From: an uncultured Clostridium sp.
GTDB taxonomy: Bacteria > Bacillota > Clostridia > Clostridiales > Clostridiaceae
Reading direction: 5' to 3'
Length of the DNA: 19,156 nt
Assembly (NCBI RefSeq): GCF_934754915.1
Contig: NZ_CAKVKB010000068.1
Coordinates: 1-19,156 of the forward strand
The position numbers and the translations under genes are program-made. The notes under the pieces were generated by a model that was given only the letters and a program-made list of their open reading frames with translations, ran no database searches and was not told where the DNA came from. This document shows positions 6,684-13,618 of the stretch, one piece after another. Position 1 is the stretch's first letter, and the number at the start of each line of letters is the position of its first letter.

Positions 6684-8159
6684 TTATATATTCAGAGTCC
6701 AAATTTTAAGTTCTGCTTTTCCATAACCTTCTGCAAAAACACTTATTCCATCACTTGATTTTTTGGTGAAAATTCTTCCTGTAAACACTTCCTCACCATC
6801 ATTTACAAAGATCTCTACTGATGAAGTATCTACAAAAATCTGTAGTTTGAGATTTTGACTGTCATAACTGCACTTTCTTTTAGTCCCGTATTGTTCTGCA
6901 AAAGATATTCCTGACCTGCTTCTATCTAAAATAAGTTTTTTATTCTCTATATCATAATAGAATAAGGTTTCTTCTTGTTGACCTTTTCTTAATTTGATTC
7001 CAATATTCCTTCCTTTAATATTTTTAAACTCACATTCCACTTCATATATAGTTTCTTTGAATCCTTCTACATCAACTTCCATATTATCAAGAATATATTT
7101 TTCAATTCTTTCTGACTTTCTTAATTTTTTAAGCTCTCTTACTGGTTTTTGAATCAATTTATCATTGCATAAACTTATTTCTCTTGGAAGTGTAAGACAA
7201 TGAGCCCATCCATTTTCATCAGTTGGATAATCTATTTCAGGAAGTCCCATCCATCCAACAAGTACATATCTTCCATCAATGCATTTTGCAGTCTGAGGTG
7301 CATAAAAATCAAATCCTCTGTCTAGTTCTTGGAATTCGCCATGATTAAATTCACAGTTATCAAAATCTATTTCATCTCCTAAAAAATATCCTGACTGGAA
7401 TATATTATTGTATTTATCACCTTCTGGTTTTAATCCTTGAGGACAGAATAATAATGCTGCCTTATCTTCAAATTTTATATAATCCGGACATTCACACATG
7501 AAACCTCGCTCTTCAAAGTCAGCCTTTATTTCACTTTTAAAAGTCCAGTTTAATAAATTATCAGATTGATACACTACTATAGTTCCTACATTACCATCTT
7601 TTTTTTCTGCACCTATAATACAATAATATTTGTCATTTTCTTTAAATACTTTAGGATCTCTGAAATTATCAGTATAACCTTCTGGCAATTCTTCAATTAT
7701 AGCTTGTTTCTTTATTATTTTATTATCAGAATCCATTATTGCAAGACATTGGTATGGACGTCTTACCCATTCTTCATTTCTTGTATTTCCAGTATAGAAA
7801 AGATATAATTTATCATCATGCACCATTCCCGTCCCAGAAAATGCACCATGGCTTTCAAAATATTCTGTTGGTATTATTCCTACGCCACAGTCTTTCCAGT
7901 TAACAAGATCTTTTGATGATACATGATACCAGTGCTTTACTCCATGAACAGGCCCTAATGGAAACCATTGATAGAACAAATGATATTCTCCATTATAATA
8001 AGAAAATCCATTTGGATCATTTAATAATCCTGTTGTAGGCTGGATATGAAACTTTTGTCTATATGGACATCCGTCTACCTTTTCTTTTAGTTTTTTCATT
8101 TCTTCATCTGTTGCTTCTAATATTGTTCTATATCTTTCTTCTCTAGTCCATTCTCTCAT
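6684..8159 (-). CDS. scrB: Sucrose-6-phosphate hydrolase (GH32 invertase)
   Basis: 491 aa, full length for GH32 intracellular invertases. Hydrolyses sucrose-6-phosphate, made by the PTS during uptake, to glucose-6-phosphate and fructose. All three GH32 catalytic motifs are present: NDPNG with nucleophile Asp48, FRDP (166-169) with the transition-state Asp168, and ECPD with acid/base Glu223. A five-bladed propeller (about 35-340) precedes a beta-sandwich (about 350-491). No signal peptide, so cytoplasmic. AAGGAG lies 8 nt before the ATG. It follows scrA by 67 bases and the scrA-scrB order matches known sucrose PTS operons. No fructokinase gene is in the window. The symbol sacA is used for the same function in Bacillus. 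Confidence 0.96.
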   Translation of the reverse strand: MREWTREERYRTILEATDEEMKKLKEKVDGCPYRQKFHIQPTTGLLNDPNGFSYYNGEYHLFYQWFPLGPVHGVKHWYHVSSKDLVNWKDCGVGIIPTEYFESHGAFSGTGMVHDDKLYLFYTGNTRNEEWVRRPYQCLAIMDSDNKIIKKQAIIEELPEGYTDNFRDPKVFKENDKYYCIIGAEKKDGNVGTIVVYQSDNLLNWTFKSEIKADFEERGFMCECPDYIKFEDKAALLFCPQGLKPEGDKYNNIFQSGYFLGDEIDFDNCEFNHGEFQELDRGFDFYAPQTAKCIDGRYVLVGWMGLPEIDYPTDENGWAHCLTLPREISLCNDKLIQKPVRELKKLRKSERIEKYILDNMEVDVEGFKETIYEVECEFKNIKGRNIGIKLRKGQQEETLFYYDIENKKLILDRSRSGISFAEQYGTKRKCSYDSQNLKLQIFVDTSSVEIFVNDGEEVFTGRIFTKKSSDGISVFAEGYGKAELKIWTLNI

Positions 8160-8188
8160 CTTTATTTTCTCCTTATATTACAAATAGA

Positions 8189-8211
8189 AGGTATTAGAAT
8201 AATCTAATCCT
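8189..8211 (-). other. Small hairpin between scrA and scrB
   Basis: Arms AGG-ATTAGA (8189-8198, one bulged base) and TCTAATCCT (8203-8211) with a 4-nt loop. On the minus strand the downstream sequence is TCTATTTG, too poor for a strong terminator. It may set the scrA:scrB ratio through partial termination or mRNA processing. Confidence 0.35.
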
Positions 8212-8226
8212 CCTACTTGTTTATTA

Positions 8227-9660
8227 TTATGCTTCTTTTTTATTCATGAATTTAGCAAGCATTACTGTTGATACCACTGCTACCCCCATTGATATTACCA
8301 TTCCAATAATGTAATTAACCATTGATTCAGGTCTTATAGATATAATTCCTGGAAGTCCTGCTGCTCCTGGAGCTAATGCAAGAACTTTTGTCAACATGAT
8401 ATATCCACATGAAACTGCTGAACCTATCATTGCTCCATAGAATGGATAACGTAATTTTAAGTTTACACCGAATATAGCTGGTTCAGTTATTCCTAGTAAT
8501 GCTGATATACCAGATGCTGAAGCTACCCCCTTCATTTTATCATTGTTCTTAAGAACCATTATAACAGCTAAAGCTGCTGCACCTTGAGCAACATTTGACA
8601 TTGCTGCAACTGGGAATATGAATGATCCTCCTGTATTTACTATGTCAGCTAATAATTGAGTTTCAACTGCTGTAAAACTGTGATGCATTCCTGTAATAAC
8701 TATTGGTGCATAGAAGAATCCAAATATAGCTCCTCCTATTGGTCCTAATGTATTGATTAATCCTAATAATCCTACTGTTATTGCATTACCTGCCATTCTC
8801 ATAACAGGTCCAATAGCTATGAATGTTAATAATCCAGTTATAAACACAGTAAATAATGGTGTTAATAAGTTATCTAATACTGAAGGTATTATTTTATGTA
8901 ATGTCTTTTCTGTCTTAGCTAACACATAAGATGAAGCTAAAACTGGAAGTACAGTTCCTTGATATCCTACTTTAGCAATAGAGAATCCTAATATACTCCA
9001 GTATGGCACTGTTCCATCTAAAACAGCTGCTGGATAGCTATATCCATTTAATAAATCACCATGGATCATAAGAGCACCTATACAAGCTCCTAAATATGGG
9101 TTACCACCAAAAGTTTTAGTCGCTGAGAACCCTAAAAATATTGGTAAGAATGCAAATCCTGTACTGGCAAATGTATTAATCATTTCAGCTAAATCCTTAA
9201 ATTGTGGATATGCTTCTATTAATGATTTTCCTTCTATAAATAAACCTTGAGAAGTTAATATGTTGTTTAACCCCATTAAAAGCCCAGCTGCAACAAGTAT
9301 TGGAAGTACTGGTACGAATACATCTGCTAAAGATTTTATTAGTCTTTGAACTGGATTCAGTTTCTTATCTGCTTCTGCTTTAAGTTCTTCTTTGCTTCCT
9401 TCACTTATATTGGCCATCTTCACAAGTTCCTTATAAACTTCATTTACTATTCCAGAACCTAATATGATTTGGAATTGTCCTGAATTTTGGAAGTTACCTT
9501 TTACGATAGGCATTTCTTCAATTGCTTTAACATTAACTTTGCTATCATCCTTAAGCACTAATCTTAATCTTGTAGCACAGTGTGCTGCACTTACAATATT
9601 TTCTTTTCCACCAATATATTCTAATATTTCAGAACTTATTTGATTGTAATTTTTACTCAT
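8227..9660 (-). CDS. scrA: PTS sucrose-specific EIIBC permease
   Basis: 477 aa from ATG 9660, chosen because AAGGGAGAG precedes it; the frame runs on to 9729 but that extension crosses the operator. Imports sucrose across the membrane while phosphorylating it. The N-terminal EIIB domain (1-90) has the phosphorylated cysteine in SAAHCATRLRL (Cys28). The EIIC domain (about 110-477) has roughly ten membrane helices, with ITGMHHSFTAVE and GITEPAIFGVNLKLRYPF (starting at residue 390), signatures of the glucose/sucrose/trehalose EIIC group. There is no EIIA domain, so it must borrow EIIA from another system, as sucrose EIIBC proteins commonly do. Specificity for sucrose rests on the adjoining hydrolase and the family resemblance; trehalose or another beta-fructoside is the alternative. 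Confidence 0.93.
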   Translation of the reverse strand: MSKNYNQISSEILEYIGGKENIVSAAHCATRLRLVLKDDSKVNVKAIEEMPIVKGNFQNSGQFQIILGSGIVNEVYKELVKMANISEGSKEELKAEADKKLNPVQRLIKSLADVFVPVLPILVAAGLLMGLNNILTSQGLFIEGKSLIEAYPQFKDLAEMINTFASTGFAFLPIFLGFSATKTFGGNPYLGACIGALMIHGDLLNGYSYPAAVLDGTVPYWSILGFSIAKVGYQGTVLPVLASSYVLAKTEKTLHKIIPSVLDNLLTPLFTVFITGLLTFIAIGPVMRMAGNAITVGLLGLINTLGPIGGAIFGFFYAPIVITGMHHSFTAVETQLLADIVNTGGSFIFPVAAMSNVAQGAAALAVIMVLKNNDKMKGVASASGISALLGITEPAIFGVNLKLRYPFYGAMIGSAVSCGYIMLTKVLALAPGAAGLPGIISIRPESMVNYIIGMVISMGVAVVSTVMLAKFMNKKEA

Positions 9661-9716
9661 TTTTATCTCTCCCTTATATACAAAATAAATCTTGTATATA
9701 ACTATTTTTATTTTTG

Positions 9717-9728
9717 TGAAACGTTTCA
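9717..9728. promoter_or_regulatory. Perfect LacI-family operator (probable ScrR or CcpA site)
   Basis: TGAAACGTTTCA is a perfect 12-bp palindrome centred on CG, the hallmark of LacI/CcpA-family operators. It lies about +11 to +22 relative to the predicted scrA start point, where a bound repressor would block elongation. The neighbouring LacI-type gene is the obvious candidate; CcpA could also bind. Confidence 0.75.
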
Positions 9729-9744
9729 TTTTTGTTGTAAATAA

Positions 9745-9773
9745 ATATTAATACGTTTTCAAACAATAGTCAA
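9745..9773 (-). promoter_or_regulatory. scrAB promoter with a cre-like site in the spacer
   Basis: TTGACT (9768-9773), exact 17-bp spacer, TAATAT (9745-9750) on the minus strand. A second CG-centred half-conserved sequence (TTGAAAACGTATTAA, 9748-9762) overlaps the spacer and -10, resembling the palindrome downstream. Two sites would allow double repression or combined ScrR and CcpA control. Confidence 0.65.
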
Positions 9774-9790
9774 GTATTTTTTATAAATTT

Positions 9791-9837
9791 AAACAAAAAG
9801 CTTCTACTCTATATTTAAAGTAGAAACTTTTTTGTTT
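9791..9837 (-). terminator. Intrinsic terminator of the LacI-type regulator gene
   Basis: Arms at 9791-9808 and 9819-9837 pair through AAACAAAAAG, CTTCTACT and their complements with one irregularity; the minus-strand 3' arm ends in TTTTTGTTT. It lies just after the regulator stop and just before the scrA promoter, insulating the two units. Confidence 0.75.
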
Positions 9838-9846
9838 TTCATATTA

Positions 9847-10824
9847 TTATTTAGTAGTTTTTCCTTTTACAAAACTGATTGGTAAAATTATTTCCTTTTT
9901 CACATTTTTCTTTTCAATTATATCTATTAACGTTTTAACTGATTCTTCTGCTATACTTTCAATTGGCTGCCTAATTGTAGAAATATAAAAATCATCTTGT
10001 GCAGATGATCTGCTTCCATCAAATCCAATCACTTGAACATCATCTGGAACAGCAATATTTAATTTCTTTAATTTATTAATAAAATTTAAAGCATATTTAT
10101 CTGTTACTGCAAAAACGCCATCTATATTTATATTATTAACAAAATTTTTCTTAATAAACGTATCCAATAAAATATCAAATTCAATATCTACTCCAAATGA
10201 TTCACATATATCATAACATATATTATTTTCAATACAATAACTTACAAAACCTTCTTTTCTTTTTCTTGTTGCATTATCTATTTTAGATCCACGGCCTATA
10301 TATGCTAATTTAGTGCATCCTGCTTCTTTTAATTTACATGCAGCTAGTTTTCCACCTTTAAAATTATCACTTGATATATATGTAATATCATTAGAAAAAT
10401 ATCGGTCTATACTTACAAATGGAATCTTATTTGTAACATATTCATCTATATTGCTATATGTTATTGCAATAATTCCATCCATCTTATTCTGCTTTGCCAT
10501 AGATATATACTCAATTTCACTCTGTGCGTCTTTTTCAGAATTGCATAATATCATTTTCATTCCGGCTTTTCTGAGATTCTTTTCAATATTATATGCCAAT
10601 TCACTAAAAAACGGATGCCATATAGTAGGTAAAATTAAAGCTACTGTATTTGTTTTACTCGTTTTCAATCCTCTTGCATAAATATTAGGTTCATAGTTTA
10701 ATTTTTTTATTGCATTTTCTACTAAAATTTTTGTTGATGGTTTTACTGCTATGTTATTTATAACTTTAGAAACTGTTCCAACAGCTACTCCTGCTTCTTT
10801 TGCAACATCCTTAATTGTGACCAT
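9847..10824 (-). CDS. scrR: LacI-family transcriptional regulator, probable sucrose operon repressor
   Basis: 325 aa from ATG 10824, with AGGAG 9 nt upstream; the GTG at 10830 is too close to that site. The N-terminal helix-turn-helix reads VTIKDVAKEAGVAVGTVSKV, followed by the hinge helix YARGLKTSKT whose Leu inserts into the central CG of LacI-type operators. Residues about 60-325 form the periplasmic-binding-protein-like effector domain, containing VIGFDGSRSSAQDDFYISTIRQP, the usual DG.....P-x-(L/I)-T-(T/S)-(V/I)-R-Q-P region. It sits directly upstream of the sucrose transporter gene, whose promoter carries matching operators, so it most likely represses scrAB until a sugar (sucrose, fructose or a phosphate ester) binds. 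The inducer is not deducible. Confidence 0.85.
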   Translation of the reverse strand: MVTIKDVAKEAGVAVGTVSKVINNIAVKPSTKILVENAIKKLNYEPNIYARGLKTSKTNTVALILPTIWHPFFSELAYNIEKNLRKAGMKMILCNSEKDAQSEIEYISMAKQNKMDGIIAITYSNIDEYVTNKIPFVSIDRYFSNDITYISSDNFKGGKLAACKLKEAGCTKLAYIGRGSKIDNATRKRKEGFVSYCIENNICYDICESFGVDIEFDILLDTFIKKNFVNNINIDGVFAVTDKYALNFINKLKKLNIAVPDDVQVIGFDGSRSSAQDDFYISTIRQPIESIAEESVKTLIDIIEKKNVKKEIILPISFVKGKTTK

Positions 10825-10864
10825 ACTCACATGCTCCTATATATTTTTTATAAATTTAACATAT

Positions 10865-10873
10865 ATTATAACA
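10865..10873 (-). promoter_or_regulatory. Extended -10 promoter of the LacI-type regulator
   Basis: On the minus strand TG-T-TATAAT (10865-10873) is a perfect extended -10 element, about 40 bases before the start codon. No good -35 is found at 16-18 bp, as is usual for extended -10 promoters. Confidence 0.5.
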
Positions 10874-10953
10874 TATGAAACACAACCTATATACAATATT
10901 CTTAAATAAATATCAAACCTACTATATAATAATTCAATTTATATATTTTATCT

Positions 10954-12012
10954 TTATTTTATTATCAATTCTTTTATATAAAGATCCTTATTATCTTTTA
11001 AATTAATGAATTCTCCATCTTTTAATAGCAATGGATTTTCTATATCTTCAATATTCATTTGAAGTATCTTAGCCACATCACCATTACTTAATTTAACTTC
11101 CTCACCTATATAGAAATTTGATATATGTTCAAGAAAAATTTTTGAATATTGATAATCTAACAGATTAATACTTTTTTCTTTTATTTCCTTAAGAATGTGG
11201 AAAACACCTTTGTTTTCTTTTATTTCCTTATTTGAATTTAAAACATCAATTTCATCCGCAATAGCTATTATTTTAGCAAAATAGTGAATCTTTTCACTCT
11301 TTAATCCAAATGGATATCCTGAGCCATCACATCTTTCATGATGCATTAAAACTCCACATATAACAGACTTGTCCAAACAAGAAAGAGATTCTATGCATTT
11401 ATATGCAATTTTCACATGCTCCTTTACTTCTGGATTATCCTTTTCAAGTATTAAATCAGGTTTTTTTTGAAACTCCTCTGCAAGTTTTGTAATTCCAAAA
11501 TCATGCAACAAAGCTGAATATATAAGTAAATGTACCTTTTCTGGACTGAGTCCTGCCCATTTTCCAATCAATGCACTTATTGCAGCCACATTTACGCCAT
11601 GTCTATAAATACAGTCATCTCCACTTCCTTGAAATAAAACACTATTTATTACAAGTTCACTGCTTTTAAATTGATTTTGTATTTTCCATGCAAATTCTCT
11701 TAAATCTCCAATACTATCCTCACTCATCATATCTATCTTTGAATATAAATCACCTAATTTATCAGATACTTCTTGAAATGCCTGCTCTACTTTTTTTATT
11801 TCAGCTTCTTTAGTATTTTTTTCAATCACATCTGTAGATATATGAACCTGTATTTTATCTAAAAAATATGTATTTTTTAATCTATCTATAATTTCTTCAT
11901 TTACAATACTTCCTTCTTTTAATAGAACTGTACCATTTCTAATTACATCTTTTGCTATTATCATTCCTGATATTAATTCTTGTACACTTACATCAACAAT
12001 ATTTTCTTTCAT
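10954..12012 (-). CDS. HD-GYP domain protein, predicted c-di-GMP phosphodiesterase
   Basis: 352 aa from ATG 12012, preceded by GGAGGA; the ATG at 12027 lies inside that site. The N-terminal part (about 1-95) contains GMIIAKDVIRNGTVLLKEGS, found before HD-GYP domains, then a helical linker. The HD-GYP domain (about 130-300) keeps YRHGVNVA (His138), LLHDFG (His170-Asp171), His199, HHERCDGSGYPFGL (His224, His225, Glu226, GYP 232-234) and IADEID. The Lys that usually follows HDxG is Ile here (HDFGITK), a variant seen in part of the family. The predicted reaction is hydrolysis of cyclic di-GMP to pGpG or GMP. Its mRNA leader carries a c-di-GMP-I riboswitch and terminator, strongly supporting a c-di-GMP role. 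Soluble. Confidence 0.9.
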   Translation of the reverse strand: MKENIVDVSVQELISGMIIAKDVIRNGTVLLKEGSIVNEEIIDRLKNTYFLDKIQVHISTDVIEKNTKEAEIKKVEQAFQEVSDKLGDLYSKIDMMSEDSIGDLREFAWKIQNQFKSSELVINSVLFQGSGDDCIYRHGVNVAAISALIGKWAGLSPEKVHLLIYSALLHDFGITKLAEEFQKKPDLILEKDNPEVKEHVKIAYKCIESLSCLDKSVICGVLMHHERCDGSGYPFGLKSEKIHYFAKIIAIADEIDVLNSNKEIKENKGVFHILKEIKEKSINLLDYQYSKIFLEHISNFYIGEEVKLSNGDVAKILQMNIEDIENPLLLKDGEFINLKDNKDLYIKELIIK

Positions 12013-12070
12013 AACTATTTCCTCCATTTAAAATATAATCGTATTCAATATTTTTCAGACAAAGTTCAAA

Positions 12071-12102
12071 TAAATAAAAAACTATTCTCTAAAGAATAGT
12101 TT
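12071..12102 (-). terminator. Leader terminator, likely expression platform of the riboswitch
   Basis: Perfect 10-bp arms AAACTATTCT/AGAATAGTTT (12079-12088 and 12093-12102) with a 4-nt loop, followed on the minus strand by TTTTTTATTTATTT. It stands about 60 bases before the HD-GYP start and downstream of the aptamer, so full-length mRNA requires readthrough. The preceding bases can form an alternative TAGTT/AACTA pairing that uses part of its 5' arm. Confidence 0.85.
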
Positions 12103-12117
12103 CTATAACTAATAAGC

Positions 12118-12151
12118 TATATACAAATTTTACCACATAACTTTGTATATA
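12118..12151 (-). other. Hairpin in the leader between aptamer and terminator
   Basis: Perfect 10-bp arms TATATACAAA (12118-12127) and TTTGTATATA (12142-12151), 14-nt loop, no U-tract. It occupies the unusually long (about 90-nt) stretch joining the aptamer to the terminator. It could bring the two together or be an independent element. Confidence 0.45.
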
Positions 12152-12189
12152 ACAATGTTGAATAAGAAATCATATGTTAATACGATTTC

Positions 12190-12268
12190 AAGCAACTGGC
12201 TAGCATAGATATGTTTCTTTAGCCCCTATAGCTTTGCGTCATTTACTTTCGTAAATCTTGCCTATAAA
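12190..12268 (-). promoter_or_regulatory. c-di-GMP-I (GEMM) riboswitch aptamer
   Basis: Read on the minus strand the segment has the GEMM layout: AGGCAAG, a 6-bp stem ATTTAC/GTAAAT capped by a GAAA tetraloop (12243-12258), the near-invariant GACGCAAAGC (12231-12240), a second stem closed by GGCTA/TAGCC, and a 3' strand GTTGC that pairs with GCAAC/GGCAA of the 5' side to form P1. The GNRA loop and the GACGCAAAGC core are the diagnostic parts. It precedes an intrinsic terminator and an HD-GYP gene, a common target of this class. It therefore probably controls transcription elongation in response to c-di-GMP; whether ligand turns expression on or off cannot be decided by eye. Confidence 0.92.
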
Positions 12269-12280
12269 ATTGTTGCTTTT

Positions 12281-12309
12281 ATTATAAAATATTTTCCATA
12301 TTTTTTCCA
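12281..12309 (-). promoter_or_regulatory. Promoter of the riboswitch leader
   Basis: TGGAAA (12304-12309), 17-bp spacer, perfect TATAAT (12281-12286) on the minus strand. Transcription would begin about 12274-12276, only about 10 bases before the aptamer, as expected for a riboswitch leader. Confidence 0.6.
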
Positions 12310-12371
12310 CACATTTTTGTATTTATTGCATATAGTCTTCTTTATTTCATTCTCAAATTATAAACTTGTAA

Positions 12372-13424
12372 TTAATTAAATTCATTTAACATTGTTTTAA
12401 ATTCTTCCAATGACTTTTCTGTATTATTCAATGTATTAACTATATCTGAAATTTGTAAAATTAATTCATTATTATTTTTAAAATTATCATGTGTATTTTC
12501 AATTTGATTTTCCATATTATATATACTTGATTTTATCTTCTCTAAAACAGAACTGATTTTATCAGACTGCTCTCTTGTTGTTTGAGATAGTTTTCTTATT
12601 TCTCTAGCAATTATTTCAAAACCCGCTCCACTTTCATTTGCTTTTGCAGCTTCAATAGATGCATTCAATCCTAATAAATTAGTCTGCTTTGTAATTCCCT
12701 TTATATAATTAACAACCTCATCAACTTCAGATACCCTGACAGATGATTCATTTGCTGAAGATTGCAATTGATCAAAATTACCAGCCAAAGAACTATTAAC
12801 ATCTAATATTGTATTGATATTATCACTTAAAGATGTTATGTCTTCTATGATATCTTTAGAAACATCATATAAATTATAAGTAATATTTTTTATTTTATAT
12901 CTTTGATATCCCATATTAGAAATAGTATTTGCTATTACAAACAATAATTCTGCTGCTGCATTAATCTTTTCCTTTGGAACTATGTTAATTTTTGATATAG
13001 CATTTATATAAACATCTTCATCAATATCAAGCTCTCTTGCAATTGATCGTATTTTTTCTTCTGAATATGGCTCTGGCAAAACTTGTCCACCAATTAGAGA
13101 ACCGATCTGCTTATCTCCAACTAAAATTGGTGCTGCAAAATCCATTAAACCAGCATGACAATAATATATTGATGGTTTCTTCGTTCTATTAGCTTCATTT
13201 CCACCATTTAAGTCACATTGATTACATCTTCTTGCACCTTCTTTGCACTTTCTATTTAATTCCATGCAAAATTCTGTTCCATTACTCAAAGTTGTAACAG
13301 GTCCATCAAGATCAACTGAAAGTGCGGCCATTCCTGTAGCTTTTGCAAAAGCATCTTGTATTTTTTGTAAAATATTTATATCAATAATAGTGTCCAATTT
13401 TATATCCCTACGGTTATCATCCAT
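12372..13424 (-). CDS. Soluble chemoreceptor-like protein: PocR sensory domain plus methyl-accepting signalling domain
   Basis: 350 aa from ATG 13424, preceded by GGGGGA; the ATG at 13439 has only a weak site. An N-terminal PocR domain (about 12-170) carries Cys53, Cys60, Cys67, Cys70 and the motif YYCHAGLMDFA (Cys89-His90). These cysteines are typical of PocR and may bind metal or sense redox or small ligands. A short coiled-coil MCP signalling domain follows (about 185-350) with the kinase-contact tip IKGITKQTNLLGLNASIEAA, close to the canonical IAxQTNLLALNAAIEAA. There are no membrane segments and the signalling arms are short, so this is a cytoplasmic receptor expected to act on a CheA/CheW array encoded elsewhere. 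No terminator follows it before the downstream riboswitch, so it may be partly cotranscribed with the HD-GYP gene. Confidence 0.88.
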   Translation of the reverse strand: MDDNRRDIKLDTIIDINILQKIQDAFAKATGMAALSVDLDGPVTTLSNGTEFCMELNRKCKEGARRCNQCDLNGGNEANRTKKPSIYYCHAGLMDFAAPILVGDKQIGSLIGGQVLPEPYSEEKIRSIARELDIDEDVYINAISKINIVPKEKINAAAELLFVIANTISNMGYQRYKIKNITYNLYDVSKDIIEDITSLSDNINTILDVNSSLAGNFDQLQSSANESSVRVSEVDEVVNYIKGITKQTNLLGLNASIEAAKANESGAGFEIIAREIRKLSQTTREQSDKISSVLEKIKSSIYNMENQIENTHDNFKNNNELILQISDIVNTLNNTEKSLEEFKTMLNEFN

Positions 13425-13481
13425 AATATATTCCCCCATTTTCTCATTTTTTTACAAAATACCATATATCCTTCTTTTTTT

Positions 13482-13510
13482 ATTGTATCATCCATATTAG
13501 TAATATTCAA
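13482..13510 (-). promoter_or_regulatory. Vegetative promoter of the PocR chemoreceptor
   Basis: TTGAAT (13505-13510), 17-bp spacer, TACAAT (13482-13487) with an upstream TG (extended -10), on the minus strand, about 60 bases before the start codon. Confidence 0.55.
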
Positions 13511-13551
13511 CATTATATCATATATATGCCTTTTTATAATTCTATACTAAT

Positions 13552-13578
13552 TTATCGCTACAATTTATTTGAAATTTA
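13552..13578 (-). promoter_or_regulatory. Candidate flagellar sigma (SigD/FliA-type) promoter
   Basis: TAAA (13575-13578), 15-bp spacer, AGCGATAA (13552-13559), against the consensus TAAA-N15-GCCGATAA. Two mismatches lie in the -10 box. A chemoreceptor gene is a plausible target, but the element is farther upstream than the vegetative candidate. Confidence 0.3.
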
Positions 13579-13618
13579 ATTTTGTAGATTATTATTTAAT
13601 AATTTTTTTTAAATTATT

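Noticed and set aside
9661..9729. Longer N-terminus for the PTS EIIBC protein
   Set aside because: The extension lies upstream of the strong AAGGGAGAG site and its start codon overlaps the operator palindrome; EIIB homology begins at the downstream Met.
10313..10681. 122-codon plus-strand frame opposite the LacI-type gene
   Set aside because: Antisense shadow of a well-supported gene, with no start signals.
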